Part shown: piece after piece, positions 1-7,350 of the stretch | Position numbering within the stretch: the first letter of the stretch is position 1 | Layout: the number at the start of each line of letters is the position of its first letter | Assembly (NCBI RefSeq): GCF_030400225.1 | Contig: NZ_VJYB01000014.1 | Coordinates: 1-40,287 of the forward strand | Direction: 5' to 3' | DNA: 40,287 bases | Origin: Lactobacillus sp. UCMA15818 | GTDB lineage: Bacteria; Bacillota; Bacilli; Lactobacillales; Lactobacillaceae | Position numbers and translations under genes: made by a program | Notes under the pieces: generated by a model | Seen by the model: only the letters and a program-made list of their open reading frames with translations | Database searches by the model: none | What the model was told of the DNA's origin: nothing

Positions 1-72
1 TAATGGATTTTCACCATTTAAATATTCTTTAACAACTTTCAGCTTAAAACTGTAGGTATAATTACGTGTCAA
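1..72 (-). CDS. IS3/IS150-like transposase OrfA, N-terminal fragment (cut by window edge)
   Basis: Only the first 24 codons lie in the window. Read on the minus strand from a TTG at 72, the peptide begins (M)TRNYTYSFKLKVVKEYL, which looks like the helix-turn-helix start of OrfA proteins of IS3-family (IS150-type) elements. A GGAGG ribosome binding site sits 7 bases upstream of the TTG and there is no competing ATG. The gene continues beyond the left edge, so completeness and the presence of OrfB cannot be judged. Family assignment is by recognition of this short motif only. Confidence 0.6.
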   Translation of the reverse strand, partial: MTRNYTYSFKLKVVKEYLNGENPL

Positions 73-147
73 AAAAGCACCTCCAAAACTTGATTTACAC
101 GTCCAAGTTTTGTAAGGCACTTCACTTATGGCACACTCCCGTTAAAA
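73..147 (-). mobile_element. Upstream end of the IS3-like element with its terminal motif
   Basis: Between the transposase start and about position 140 lies the untranslated end of the element. Read on the minus strand its outer tip is GGGAGTGTGCCATAAGT (140 to 124). The same tip, with small changes, ends the intergenic palindromic repeats at 3494 and 35474 and marks the junction at about 40160. The exact outer boundary and any target duplication cannot be fixed because the other end is outside the window. Confidence 0.5.
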
Positions 148-175
148 TATCAAAGTGCATACTTTCTTTGTTTTA

Positions 176-952
176 TTAATAATTTAACTTTGACCTAACT
201 ATGCTTTGGGGAACAAAAGAAAGTACGACAGCAACTATAATCAACCAAATTATATCGTTCAAGCTTTGCAGTGTTACAGCACCTGTTGCCATTTGTCGAA
301 TTAAATCTACTGCATGTGTCAGTGGTGATAACCAACCGACATTTCTCAACCAAGGTGAAACAGATCCTAAAGGAAAAAAGGTGTTTGAGAACATGTACAT
401 TGGTTGAATGATTAACATACTGAAATAGTTAAGGTAGTCTCTCGTAGGTGCTAATAAAGTAAATGTCAATCCTAAAAAACCAAATAAGGTACCTGTAATA
501 AATAGAATAACTGGAATAAACACTACCATCCAACTTTGTAAGATTCCCATAAATAGGGTTACTAATAAAAATAAGGTCCCAAATATTGTACTCCGAACCC
601 CTGCCCATAAAGCCTGGCCTACAATAATTTCTTCTAAATTAATTGGACTCGTACTCATCTCATAATAAGTCTTGTCCAGATACATCTGGATATAAGCATT
701 AGTTACACTTTCTGCATTAGCGGCATTCATACCAGTCGCCGCTACTAATCCAAGTGAAACAAAGTTTAAATAAGGCATTCCTCCTATATGTCCAACAAAA
801 TGTCCAATCCCTAATCCCATTGCTGCTAAATATAAAATTGGATCAAACAAATTCGGGAAAATCGAGATTTTAATTAACTTTTTGAAGCTCATCCAATTAC
901 GTTGAATAACATGCCAAATACCATTAACTGAGAGTTTGTTCAATTTCTTCAT
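176..952 (-). CDS. NodJ-like ABC-2 type transporter permease
   Basis: This 258-residue protein is a membrane permease of the ABC-2 family, closest in style to NodJ/DrrB exporters. A cytoplasmic N-terminus of about 25 residues is followed by about six hydrophobic segments. The stretch with STSPINLEEIIVGQALWAG and the later TFFPLGSVSPWLRNVGWLSPLTH are typical of this family, the latter being the conserved loop before the last membrane segments. It overlaps the end of the ATPase gene upstream by 29 bases, so the two are translationally coupled and form one exporter. The substrate is unknown; relatives export antibiotics, lipids or lipo-oligosaccharides. Regulation is probably by the divergent ArsR-type protein at 1865. 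Confidence 0.85.
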   Translation of the reverse strand: MKKLNKLSVNGIWHVIQRNWMSFKKLIKISIFPNLFDPILYLAAMGLGIGHFVGHIGGMPYLNFVSLGLVAATGMNAANAESVTNAYIQMYLDKTYYEMSTSPINLEEIIVGQALWAGVRSTIFGTLFLLVTLFMGILQSWMVVFIPVILFITGTLFGFLGLTFTLLAPTRDYLNYFSMLIIQPMYMFSNTFFPLGSVSPWLRNVGWLSPLTHAVDLIRQMATGAVTLQSLNDIIWLIIVAVVLSFVPQSIVRSKLNY

Positions 953-1697
953 GCTCCTTCGTATATCCAGTTAGTCCTAGATAAGTTTCTTCGATATTTC
1001 CATATCCTTGTTGTGCAGGTAACAATTTCGTTGGTCCACTAACAATTTTTTCTCCATGATTAATAATCATTACGTCATCAGCCAAACGTTCAATCTCCTC
1101 ACCATAGTGCGATGTAATTAGTATTGATACGCCCTTTTCCTTCAATTGCTCTAATTTGTTCCAAAAAACATGTCTCGATTGAATATCCAATCCAGTCGTT
1201 GGTTCATCAAGAATAATTAATTCTGGATTATTGACTAAAGCGCGTGCTAGCACCAATCGTCTTCTCATTCCACCTGATAATTCATAAATTTCTTTTTTTT
1301 GATAATTTAAGAGACCTACAAATTTTAGTAGTCTTTCCGCTTTTTTCTTAGCTAATTTCCATGGAATATCAAATAAAATGGCATGCGCTACCATATTCTC
1401 CATTACATTCAGCGATGTATCCAGCAAGTCATCTTGCATAACTACCCCAATATGGCGCTTAGCCTCTCGTGGATTAGTTTCAACATCAATTCCTTTTATC
1501 TCAACATGTCCAGTTGTGATAGCAGTTGTTGCATATATCATTTTCAATGTTGTTGATTTTCCAGCACCATTTGGCCCAAGAATAGCCAATGATTTACCCT
1601 TTTTTAACTGTATTGAAATATTTTTTACTGCAAAGAAAGTACCATACTGTTTCACTAGGTTATCAGCAGTCAAAACTATCTCTTCAAAATTCACCAT
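924..1697 (-). CDS. NodI/DrrA-like ABC transporter ATP-binding protein
   Basis: The ATPase partner of the NodJ-like permease, about 257 residues. Visible motifs are Walker A GPNGAGKST, signature LSGGMRRRL, Walker B LIILDEP followed by TTGLD, and the switch His in ITSHY. The order and the GMRRRL form of the signature are typical of DrrA/NodI exporters. The frame opens at a GTG at 1706, but that codon touches the AAGGAG ribosome binding site at 1713-1708; the ATG at 1697, 10 bases downstream of it, is the better start. A degraded second copy of the middle of this gene lies at 9611-9827. Confidence 0.88.
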   Translation of the reverse strand: MVNFEEIVLTADNLVKQYGTFFAVKNISIQLKKGKSLAILGPNGAGKSTTLKMIYATTAITTGHVEIKGIDVETNPREAKRHIGVVMQDDLLDTSLNVMENMVAHAILFDIPWKLAKKKAERLLKFVGLLNYQKKEIYELSGGMRRRLVLARALVNNPELIILDEPTTGLDIQSRHVFWNKLEQLKEKGVSILITSHYGEEIERLADDVMIINHGEKIVSGPTKLLPAQQGYGNIEETYLGLTGYTKEHEEIEQTLS

Positions 1698-1771
1698 ATT
1701 TTCCACACTCCTTAAATTACTTTTTAATAGACCAAGTTAAAAATCATTAACTGTCTTCAATTAAGATATCT

Positions 1772-1800
1772 TTGTATTTCAACAGTTTTTAGTATATACT
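1772..1800 (+). promoter_or_regulatory. Promoter of the ArsR-type regulator with embedded palindrome
   Basis: A -35 box TTGTAT (1772-1777) and -10 box TATACT (1795-1800) are separated by 17 bases. The -10 overlaps the perfect palindrome AGTATATACT (1791-1800). A second ATATACTT sits at about 1843-1850, with an inverted AAGTAT at 1823-1828. These are candidate operators for the winged-helix protein encoded just downstream, which would then regulate itself and the divergent ABC genes. The operator role is inferred. Confidence 0.5.
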
Positions 1801-1864
1801 TTGGTTACTTAGACGATGATCGAAGTATGGAATTAAAAAAATATATACTTGTGGAGAACAAAAA

Positions 1865-2548
1865 ATGAATGAATTCCCTGATATTACAATAATTGCTAAG
1901 GCACTCTCCAATTCATCAAAAATGAAGATTCTTGATGAATTGATGGACTATAAGGGGCATACAGCAACAGAGCTTGCTCGAGCCAGCCAAATAACACCAC
2001 AAACTGTAACCCATCATCTAAATGAATTTCTTAATAATAATTGGATTAGAATGGAGAAATCAGGTCGCTTTCATTATTTTTTCCTAACTAATACTGATGT
2101 TGCTCAATTATTAGAACAACTTAGCCCAATTTCGCCACAAAAAAGAGCACGCTCACTGCAGCGCACTCTTGATCTTGAAAAGGATGAATTGTTTCGTACC
2201 TGTTACGACCATATGGCTGGTCATATTGGAGTACTCATTGCTCAATCTCTTGTCACAAAAAAATATTTAGATTCAGAATTTCATCCCACTGAACTTGGGA
2301 TAACTTTCTTAAAAGATGCTCTTAACATTGATACTCAAAATCTGCATAACTTAAAAAGACAATTCACGACACAGTGTTTAGATTGGAGTGAGCGTCAACA
2401 TCACGTTGGTGGCGCACTTGGTCATGCTCTATTTCTATCATTTGCAAAAAATAAATTTGTTGTATCACATAAAAGTATAAAACGTGCTTTAGTTGTAACC
2501 TCGACTGGGGATGCTTTTTTACAAGAAAAATTGAATATAAAGTTATAA
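1865..2548 (+). CDS. ArsR-type winged-helix transcriptional regulator with C-terminal effector region
   Basis: A 227-residue protein whose first ~90 residues form an ArsR/MarR-like winged helix: KALSNSSKMKILDELM is the first helix pair, TATELARASQ and TPQTVTHHLNEF the helix-turn-helix, and MEKSGRFHYFFL the wing. The remaining ~130 residues are not a known metal-site tail; they contain Cys and His residues (RTCYDHMAGHIG, TTQCLDWSERQHH) and may bind a ligand. The gene is divergent from the NodIJ-like exporter with a 167-base shared control region, so a role as exporter regulator is likely. No classic ArsR metal-binding motif (CxC in the recognition helix) is present. Confidence 0.75.
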   Translation: MNEFPDITIIAKALSNSSKMKILDELMDYKGHTATELARASQITPQTVTHHLNEFLNNNWIRMEKSGRFHYFFLTNTDVAQLLEQLSPISPQKRARSLQRTLDLEKDELFRTCYDHMAGHIGVLIAQSLVTKKYLDSEFHPTELGITFLKDALNIDTQNLHNLKRQFTTQCLDWSERQHHVGGALGHALFLSFAKNKFVVSHKSIKRALVVTSTGDAFLQEKLNIKL

Positions 2549-2647
2549 ATGCTGTCCTTGTATTCGAAAAAGCTTTTCAAAATCTAGTGATCCACGAAAA
2601 TGATTTAAAATATTACTTATGCTCTATTCGCCCATAAGATAGTGATT

Positions 2648-3238
2648 TTAATCAATTCGATCACTATCCTGAGGTGTTAGAAAACCCAGTACAATTAGTT
2701 CTACAAAGGTAATCGTGATGCCAATCAGTGGATATATATAGATTCCAAGCGCAATTACACAAACAGAAATGGGGAAGAAAATTGATTTAAGGAATCTGAA
2801 TGGCCGCATTTCTTCAATTTTCCTGCTAACTGCTGTGTTACGGTGTTCTTTTGTATTCTTAATTGAATTTGATAACCAAAGATAAGACACACTCCAAAAA
2901 GTGAAGATAATCAGATACAAGTACTCTGGCCCAGAGTACTGTGGGAACTTTCCTACCCACCCAGTCGCAACTGGTAACAAGGACATACTAAAAAGCCATA
3001 AATTATTGACCCAATAAACCTTTTTCGATATTCTATTAGCTAAGGTAAACATGTAGTGATGGTTGTACCAAGCAACCCCGATAAAAATAAAGCTTACAAT
3101 ATAAGCAAAGAAGTAGGGGATTTGTTTGATTATTTCCTCCCAGCGAGCCGACTCTGGGGTCTTAAATTCAAGAACCATAATAGTAAGGATAATAGCTACA
3201 ACCGCATCAGTATATGCTTCAACTCGATCTTTCTTCAT
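2648..3238 (-). CDS. TMEM175/DUF1211-family membrane protein (putative potassium channel)
   Basis: A 196-residue membrane protein with about six hydrophobic segments. The first segment reads RVEAYTDAVVAIILTIMVLE, a clear variant of the RxxxFSD signature that lines the pore of bacterial TMEM175 potassium channels; here Phe-Ser-Asp is Tyr-Thr-Asp. The VAWYNHHYMF segment is also typical of the family. The frame opens with TTG at 3259, but the ATG at 3238 follows a purine-rich AAGGAAAGGG and is preferred. It stands alone, facing the ArsR-type gene. The family is known to conduct potassium; function here is by homology. Confidence 0.75.
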   Translation of the reverse strand: MKKDRVEAYTDAVVAIILTIMVLEFKTPESARWEEIIKQIPYFFAYIVSFIFIGVAWYNHHYMFTLANRISKKVYWVNNLWLFSMSLLPVATGWVGKFPQYSGPEYLYLIIFTFWSVSYLWLSNSIKNTKEHRNTAVSRKIEEMRPFRFLKSIFFPISVCVIALGIYIYPLIGITITFVELIVLGFLTPQDSDRID

Positions 3239-3493
3239 TTTCTTCCCTTTCCTTATCAAAAATCTTTCGGTACAAATTTAGTGTCCTTCAACAATTCCCT
3301 GAAAAATATTCTTTGTAGAGCGCAACAGCCTATTTAAAATTAAAACTCCAAAAAATACCTCATTTAAAACCACTATTATTATAATAAATCAAAAGCTCTT
3401 TTACTACTTAAACACTTATTCTAAAATACATTTTGCCACCAGCGTACCATTCATAATTGACTCGCCCATTCGTTAAAATCAGGCACAACAAAA
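3239..3493. other. Intergenic stretch without recognisable genes
   Basis: AT-rich DNA upstream of the TMEM175-like gene. No convincing open frame, RNA gene or terminator was seen; only weak promoter-like AT tracts for the minus-strand gene. The segment ends at the palindromic repeat that starts at 3494. Confidence 0.4.
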
Positions 3494-3663
3494 GGGAGTG
3501 TGCCACAAGTTGGGGAAATTTGAGTACTAACTCGAAATTACGAACATAGCAGGCACTTTGCTATGAGTAATTCGAAGTTAGACGGAGAACTTTGACTTAT
3601 GAAACACGTTTATACGGAATAAATAGAGAAACTGAATCAAAATTTAACTTTTGACCCAGCTCC
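3494..3663 (+). repeat. Intergenic palindromic repeat, copy A (full) with terminator-like tail
   Basis: The element starts with GGGAGTGTGCCACAAGT and its palindromic part ends near 3607 with ACTTATGAAACAC, the approximate inverse of the start. The inner arms TAACTCGAAATTACGAAC and AATTCGAAGTTA also pair, so the whole unit can fold into one long imperfect hairpin with a tip near CATAGC...GCTATG. It continues into GTTTATACGGAATAAATAGAG and then a short inverted repeat, AAAATTTAACTTTTGACCC. The same unit occurs inverted at 35344-35474, and shortened versions occur elsewhere in the window. Confidence 0.85.
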
Positions 3664-3760
3664 AACAAAAAACTTAGAAAGTCGTTAAACAATCTAAGCC
3701 CATCTTTTCTATCCTATAAAATTATCTTAATCGAGAAAAAACTGAATCATAAGTTATATT

Positions 3761-4708
3761 TTAATTTCTTTGATTAATCCAAGCAGTCGCTAAATCCATG
3801 GCAGCACGAGCAGCCTTAGTCTGATCCAAAGTATTTAGCATAACAAAGTCATGAATCATCGCTTGAAAACGGACTTGAGTAACTGCTACACCAGCATTAC
3901 GTAATTTTTTTGCATATGCTTCACCTTCATCACGTAAAACATCAGCTTCATCGGTTAGAATCAATGCCTCTGGCAATCCGTGCAGGTCTTCAAGTGAAGC
4001 TCTAAGTGGTGATGCTGTAATTTCAGCGCGTTGCTTAGGATCGCGAGTATACTGATCCCAGAACCAGACCATTCCTTCCTTGGTTAAATAATAATTATCA
4101 TCAAATTCTGCATACGATTGTGTGTCCAAACCTGCATCAGTCACAGGATAAAATAACAGTTGTTGTTGAATTGGCTGACCAACACGTTGTTTTGTCAGAA
4201 TTGTCATGACTGTTGCCATATTTCCGCCTACGGAATCACCGGCAACGGTCAAGCGGTTAAGATCGAACTTCTTTTCAGTTTGAAGTGCTGCTAATTGTTG
4301 AAGAACGCTATAATTCTGCTCAATAGCAGTTGGATACTGTGCTTCAGGTGAGCGTGAATATTCTGGGAATATGACAACTGAATTAGTCCGAACTGCTAAC
4401 TCACGAATTAGCTTATCATGTGTTTGCGCACTGCCAAAGACCCATCCTGCACCATGAATATAGAAGATTACGGGCAAGACTGCTTGTTCTCCAACCGGAC
4501 GCACAAAGCGCACGTTGATGTTTCCCCATTTACCAGTTTCAAATTCTATGTCTTCAATATCTGCTGGCTGCTTCTTAATCGTTGTTGCTTGGACCTCTTC
4601 CAATAAATTACGACCAGCTTGTGGCGCTAACTCATAGATTCGAGGATGACCCGCATTCGCATCACTAAAATCAATTGCTGCTTGTTCTAAAGAAATTCGA
4701 TTAGTCAT
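3761..4708 (-). CDS. Alpha/beta hydrolase, hormone-sensitive-lipase-type esterase
   Basis: A 315-residue cytoplasmic esterase of the HSL/acetyl-esterase family. The oxyanion-hole motif is HGAGW at residues 85-89 (family usual HGGG), the nucleophile is Ser159 in GDSVGGN, the acid is the Asp in TDEADVLRDEG, and the catalytic His lies in QAMIHDFVM. It probably hydrolyses short-chain acyl esters; substrate unknown. The ATG at 4708 follows AGGAGG. It is divergent from an OhrR-like MarR regulator with a 151-base shared control region and has its own strong promoter there, so repression by that protein and induction by an oxidant or ligand is likely. Confidence 0.88.
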   Translation of the reverse strand: MTNRISLEQAAIDFSDANAGHPRIYELAPQAGRNLLEEVQATTIKKQPADIEDIEFETGKWGNINVRFVRPVGEQAVLPVIFYIHGAGWVFGSAQTHDKLIRELAVRTNSVVIFPEYSRSPEAQYPTAIEQNYSVLQQLAALQTEKKFDLNRLTVAGDSVGGNMATVMTILTKQRVGQPIQQQLLFYPVTDAGLDTQSYAEFDDNYYLTKEGMVWFWDQYTRDPKQRAEITASPLRASLEDLHGLPEALILTDEADVLRDEGEAYAKKLRNAGVAVTQVRFQAMIHDFVMLNTLDQTKAARAAMDLATAWINQRN

Positions 4709-4751
4709 AAATAAAATCCTCCTAGATGTTTAGTTGTCTGGAACACCTTTT

Positions 4752-4780
4752 ATATTACTTGCGCACAATTGATTTGTCAA
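4752..4780 (-). promoter_or_regulatory. Strong sigma-A promoter of the esterase
   Basis: On the minus strand TTGACA (4780-4775) and TAATAT (4757-4752) are spaced by exactly 17 bases, close to consensus. A protein bound in the shared control region could readily block it. Confidence 0.75.
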
Positions 4781-4788
4781 CAATTAAA

Positions 4789-4809
4789 TTTCAAACAAGC
4801 AATTTGAAA
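4789..4809. promoter_or_regulatory. Candidate MarR/OhrR operator
   Basis: A perfect 7-base inverted repeat, TTTCAAA (4789-4795) and TTTGAAA (4803-4809), lies between the esterase promoter and the marR start. MarR-family regulators usually bind AT-rich inverted repeats next to their own gene. The assignment rests on position and symmetry only. Confidence 0.45.
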
Positions 4810-4859
4810 AAAAAATAAAAAGGAGATATATTGGTTATAGCTACTAGGAGGAAAAAAAT

Positions 4860-5321
4860 ATGTCAAATTCAAGCAATGAATTATTACCTTTAAATGAACA
4901 CCTGTGCTTCTTGTTCTACGCAACTTCCAGAGCAATTCAGCGAGGATATCATCAAACTCTAGCAGAACAAGGTTTAACTTACCCACAATACCTAGTTCTA
5001 GTAATTTTATATGAACATCGCCAGCTCACAATAAAAGAAATCGGCACCTACTTAGCTTTAGACAGCGGAACAGTTACTCCTTTAATTAAAAGAATGACCA
5101 CTGCTGGATTATTAAGAAAACAGCGCGATAAGGATGATGAACGAATTGTCTATGTCGCGATAACACCCCAAGGACAAGAAAAAAGAATTGCAATGCAAAC
5201 ACTGCCTGATGTGTTATTAGATCATAGCCAATTATCCTCGACCGAATGGCAGCAGTTATCGCAATTGACAAACAAGCTATGGCACAATTTGCAACAAGCC
5301 GATTCTGAGCATAAAAACTAA
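4860..5321 (+). CDS. OhrR-like MarR-family regulator with N-terminal cysteine
   Basis: A 153-residue winged-helix regulator. The N-terminus LNEHLCFLFYATSRAI followed by LTYPQYLVLVILYE matches OhrR proteins, and Cys16 is at the place of the peroxide-sensing cysteine of that family. The helix-turn-helix is TIKEIGTYLALDSGTVTPLIKRM and the wing RKQRDKDDERIVYVAIT. The ATG follows AGGAGG by 9 bases. The usual partner, the organic hydroperoxide reductase Ohr, is not adjacent; the divergent neighbour is an esterase, so the regulon looks different from the classic one. A decayed second copy of this gene's 3' end lies at 14936-14959. Confidence 0.82.
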   Translation: MSNSSNELLPLNEHLCFLFYATSRAIQRGYHQTLAEQGLTYPQYLVLVILYEHRQLTIKEIGTYLALDSGTVTPLIKRMTTAGLLRKQRDKDDERIVYVAITPQGQEKRIAMQTLPDVLLDHSQLSSTEWQQLSQLTNKLWHNLQQADSEHKN

Positions 5322-5365
5322 AAAGAGGTTGTGCCATCATTATTAAAATTTGGCATAACCTCTTT
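5322..5365. terminator. Bidirectional terminator between marR and the SDR gene
   Basis: AAAGAGGTTGTGCCA pairs with TGGCATAACCTCTTT around a 14-base loop, with A-runs on one side and T-runs on the other. It lies between two convergent genes and can serve both. A near copy is present at 14960-15003. Confidence 0.8.
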
Positions 5366-5387
5366 AATTATTACTATCAATATACTC

Positions 5388-5416
5388 CATAAGTCAAAAC
5401 TTAATTTTTGACCCAG
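5388..5416 (-). repeat. Fragment of the palindromic repeat family
   Basis: CCATAAGTCAAAAC followed by TTAATTTTTGACCCAGG matches the end and the terminator-like tail found at the other copies (compare 3638-3661 and 35318-35342). Only the tip and tail remain. Confidence 0.5.
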
Positions 5417-5476
5417 GTTAATAACTTTGTGCTATTATTCTAATTTTACAGACTTATATCATCTTTGTTTCTCTTG

Positions 5477-6355
5477 TTAAATTAAGTCTGCTAAACCTAT
5501 TCGCTCTAAAAATGCTGCGCGGTTAGTATCTGCCACGTCAGAAACTTTTTCAGAGCCATCATCAGCAGGATCAACATGAACCCGATAAGGCCGTTGTCCA
5601 GCGGGAGTCGAGACAATCTTGACAACTTCATCAGCCACTAACTGCGCAGAGCTGTCACTTGGTGCCAATTGTGCTAACTTTTCGCCTACCTGCTGCATTA
5701 AGTTAGGGTATTTACTGTCATATTCAGCTGCTACAGCATCGTCTGCTGGGTGTCCAGCATGCTGAAAATGATTGGTCCCTGAGGTAAATGAACCTGGAAC
5801 AATAATTGAAGTCTCAACACCAAACCGCTTTAATTCAGCTGCATAAGAGACAGCTAAGGCATCCATCCCAGCTTTGGCGGCAAAATAAGGTGCTAGGTAA
5901 GGTGGAGTTCCGCCTTTAACACTTGAGCTTGAAACCCAGAGAACTAAACCATGCTGTTGTTTACGCAACAATGGCAATACAATCCGATTCACTCGTTGCG
6001 TTGAAATAACATTGATATCATACAATTCAGCTACTTGTGCCGGCGTAAAAGCCTCGGCTGGGCCTACCACCATATGACCAGCATTGTGCATAATAACGTC
6101 CAACTGCCCTTGTTCAGCAATAACTTGATCAACCGCTGCTTGAATAGAAGTCTCGCTATTGACATCTAACTCAATTGGCAAAAGCTGAACTTGATTGGTT
6201 TGCGCAAACTCTTGTGCAGCTAATACTTGTGGACGATTGCGCTGCATGGTTTCACGCATTCCTGCATAAACTATATTGCCAGCTAGTGCTAAGCTTCGAG
6301 CGCTCAAAGCTCCAAAGCCGCTGGAGGCACCTGTAATAACAATAACCTGTTTCAT
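5477..6355 (-). CDS. Short-chain dehydrogenase/reductase (SDR), classical type
   Basis: A 292-residue oxidoreductase. The NAD(P) fold opens with VITGASSGFGALSARSLA (TGxxxGxG), the NAG motif appears as HNAG, and the catalytic set is Ser in WVSSSSVKG with YFAAK as the YxxxK. The C-terminal ~70 residues extend past the usual 250-residue SDR length, as in larger SDRs annotated as oxidoreductases acting on aldehydes, ketones or sterols. Substrate is unknown. It is the last gene of a four-gene minus-strand operon, starting 3 bases after the tetR stop, with its AAGGAG inside the tetR end. Confidence 0.85.
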   Translation of the reverse strand: MKQVIVITGASSGFGALSARSLALAGNIVYAGMRETMQRNRPQVLAAQEFAQTNQVQLLPIELDVNSETSIQAAVDQVIAEQGQLDVIMHNAGHMVVGPAEAFTPAQVAELYDINVISTQRVNRIVLPLLRKQQHGLVLWVSSSSVKGGTPPYLAPYFAAKAGMDALAVSYAAELKRFGVETSIIVPGSFTSGTNHFQHAGHPADDAVAAEYDSKYPNLMQQVGEKLAQLAPSDSSAQLVADEVVKIVSTPAGQRPYRVHVDPADDGSEKVSDVADTNRAAFLERIGLADLI

Positions 6356-6358
6356 TTT

Positions 6359-6955
6359 TTATTCTCCTTGTTGTTCAAATTCGATTTTGATTTTAGGACT
6401 AATTAAGTGCCATAAGTTCTCTTGCCGTACTTTTATCTTGGCATCTAGCCATAATTCCTTATGTCGTGGATCATAGAACAGGCTAAAAGCATCCAAAATA
6501 GCTTGTGCCACTGCCAAATTCCTAGTGCTTGGTTCTTCAATTTTAAAAATTGTCAAAATTTGTTTTCTTAAATTTTCAAGATGCTCTACCTCTAATTCCG
6601 GATGGCTTTGAACCATATCAGTATATAAGCGGAAAATAGCGGGATGTTGCTGGTAGGTATCTTGCTTGGTATGTGTAAGCGTCATTAGCCAAATATGCAA
6701 TTTTTCGACTGGATTAACTGCCGAAGCAGTAGTCACTTCAGCTAAGTTAGCTTCAGTCCCAAACAACCAATACTTAGCTAAGGAAAACCAAAGATCATCC
6801 TTGTTTTTGAAGTGGCGGTACAAAGCCACATGGGTAATCCCAAGGTGACTAGCAATTTCATTTAACGATATCTTGACTGTATTTTGCTCAAATATTAAGG
6901 CTTGAGCTGCAGCTAGAATTTCGACTTTACGATTATCTGTACTTTTGTCTGCCAC
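6359..6955 (-). CDS. TetR-family transcriptional regulator
   Basis: A 198-residue regulator. The helix-turn-helix is at residues ~25-47 (KISLNEIASHLG, then ITHVALYRHFKNKDDLW), a textbook TetR pattern; the rest is the helical ligand-binding domain. It starts at GTG 6955, which overlaps the TAG of the gene before it (TAGTG), so translation is coupled. It lies inside the SDR operon, and the operon's promoter contains inverted GTTACAAA motifs, so it probably represses its own operon and the divergent gene pair at 8196. The ligand is likely a substrate or product of the SDR enzymes (inference). Confidence 0.85.
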   Translation of the reverse strand: MADKSTDNRKVEILAAAQALIFEQNTVKISLNEIASHLGITHVALYRHFKNKDDLWFSLAKYWLFGTEANLAEVTTASAVNPVEKLHIWLMTLTHTKQDTYQQHPAIFRLYTDMVQSHPELEVEHLENLRKQILTIFKIEEPSTRNLAVAQAILDAFSLFYDPRHKELWLDAKIKVRQENLWHLISPKIKIEFEQQGE

Positions 6956-7341
6956 TATTTTCCCACCCGAGTCAAAACAACAGTTAAATCATTGGGACGA
7001 CTAGTGTGAACCGCTTGGATTCCATGTGCTGTAGCACTAACAGTTTGTCGCTCGTTAACCGCTTTTCGATAAGCATTAAAGAAACTAATGGAAGACCAGT
7101 TCATTCCTTGTTCAAAGCCTTCAAATACCTCATCCCACGCAGGATTATTATCTTCATAACAATTAATCGTGATTGAGACCACCTCACCATGCTGTAAATC
7201 CATACTAATCTTAATTGGTCCGCTGCTTACTAACACACTTTCTCCCTCTGAAGGTGTCTCTAACGGCAACTGATATTGTTGTGACACTCGTTGATTAAAG
7301 TTGTGTTGAATCGTTTGATAATCGGCAATTGTTTTTTCCAT
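6955..7341 (-). CDS. Unrecognised 128-residue protein in the SDR/TetR operon
   Basis: I do not recognise this protein. It is soluble, acidic, without signal peptide or membrane segment. The first ~30 residues look helical, the middle (VLVSSGPIKISMDLQHGEVVSITINCYED) looks like alternating strands, and a second helical part is followed by a C-terminal strand pair (AVHTSRPNDLTVVLTRVGK). The ATG at 7341 follows AAGGAGGAG. It sits between an SDR gene 9 bases upstream and a tetR gene it overlaps by one base, so co-expression is near certain. The shape would fit a small ligand-binding or polyketide-cyclase-like fold, but nothing in the sequence proves this. Confidence 0.8.
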   Translation of the reverse strand: MEKTIADYQTIQHNFNQRVSQQYQLPLETPSEGESVLVSSGPIKISMDLQHGEVVSITINCYEDNNPAWDEVFEGFEQGMNWSSISFFNAYRKAVNERQTVSATAHGIQAVHTSRPNDLTVVLTRVGK

Positions 7342-7350
7342 AGCTCCTCC

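Noticed and set aside
2639-2669. GATAGTGAT/ATCACTATC hairpin at the end of the TMEM175-like gene as a terminator
   Set aside because: The stem overlaps the stop codon and no T-run follows on the minus strand.
3401-3490. Short minus-strand peptide MGESIMNGTLVAKCILE as a gene remnant
   Set aside because: Too short, no ribosome binding site and no recognisable family.
4777-4986. 69-residue minus-strand frame across the marR start
   Set aside because: It is antisense to marR and spans the promoter and operator region; no start signal.
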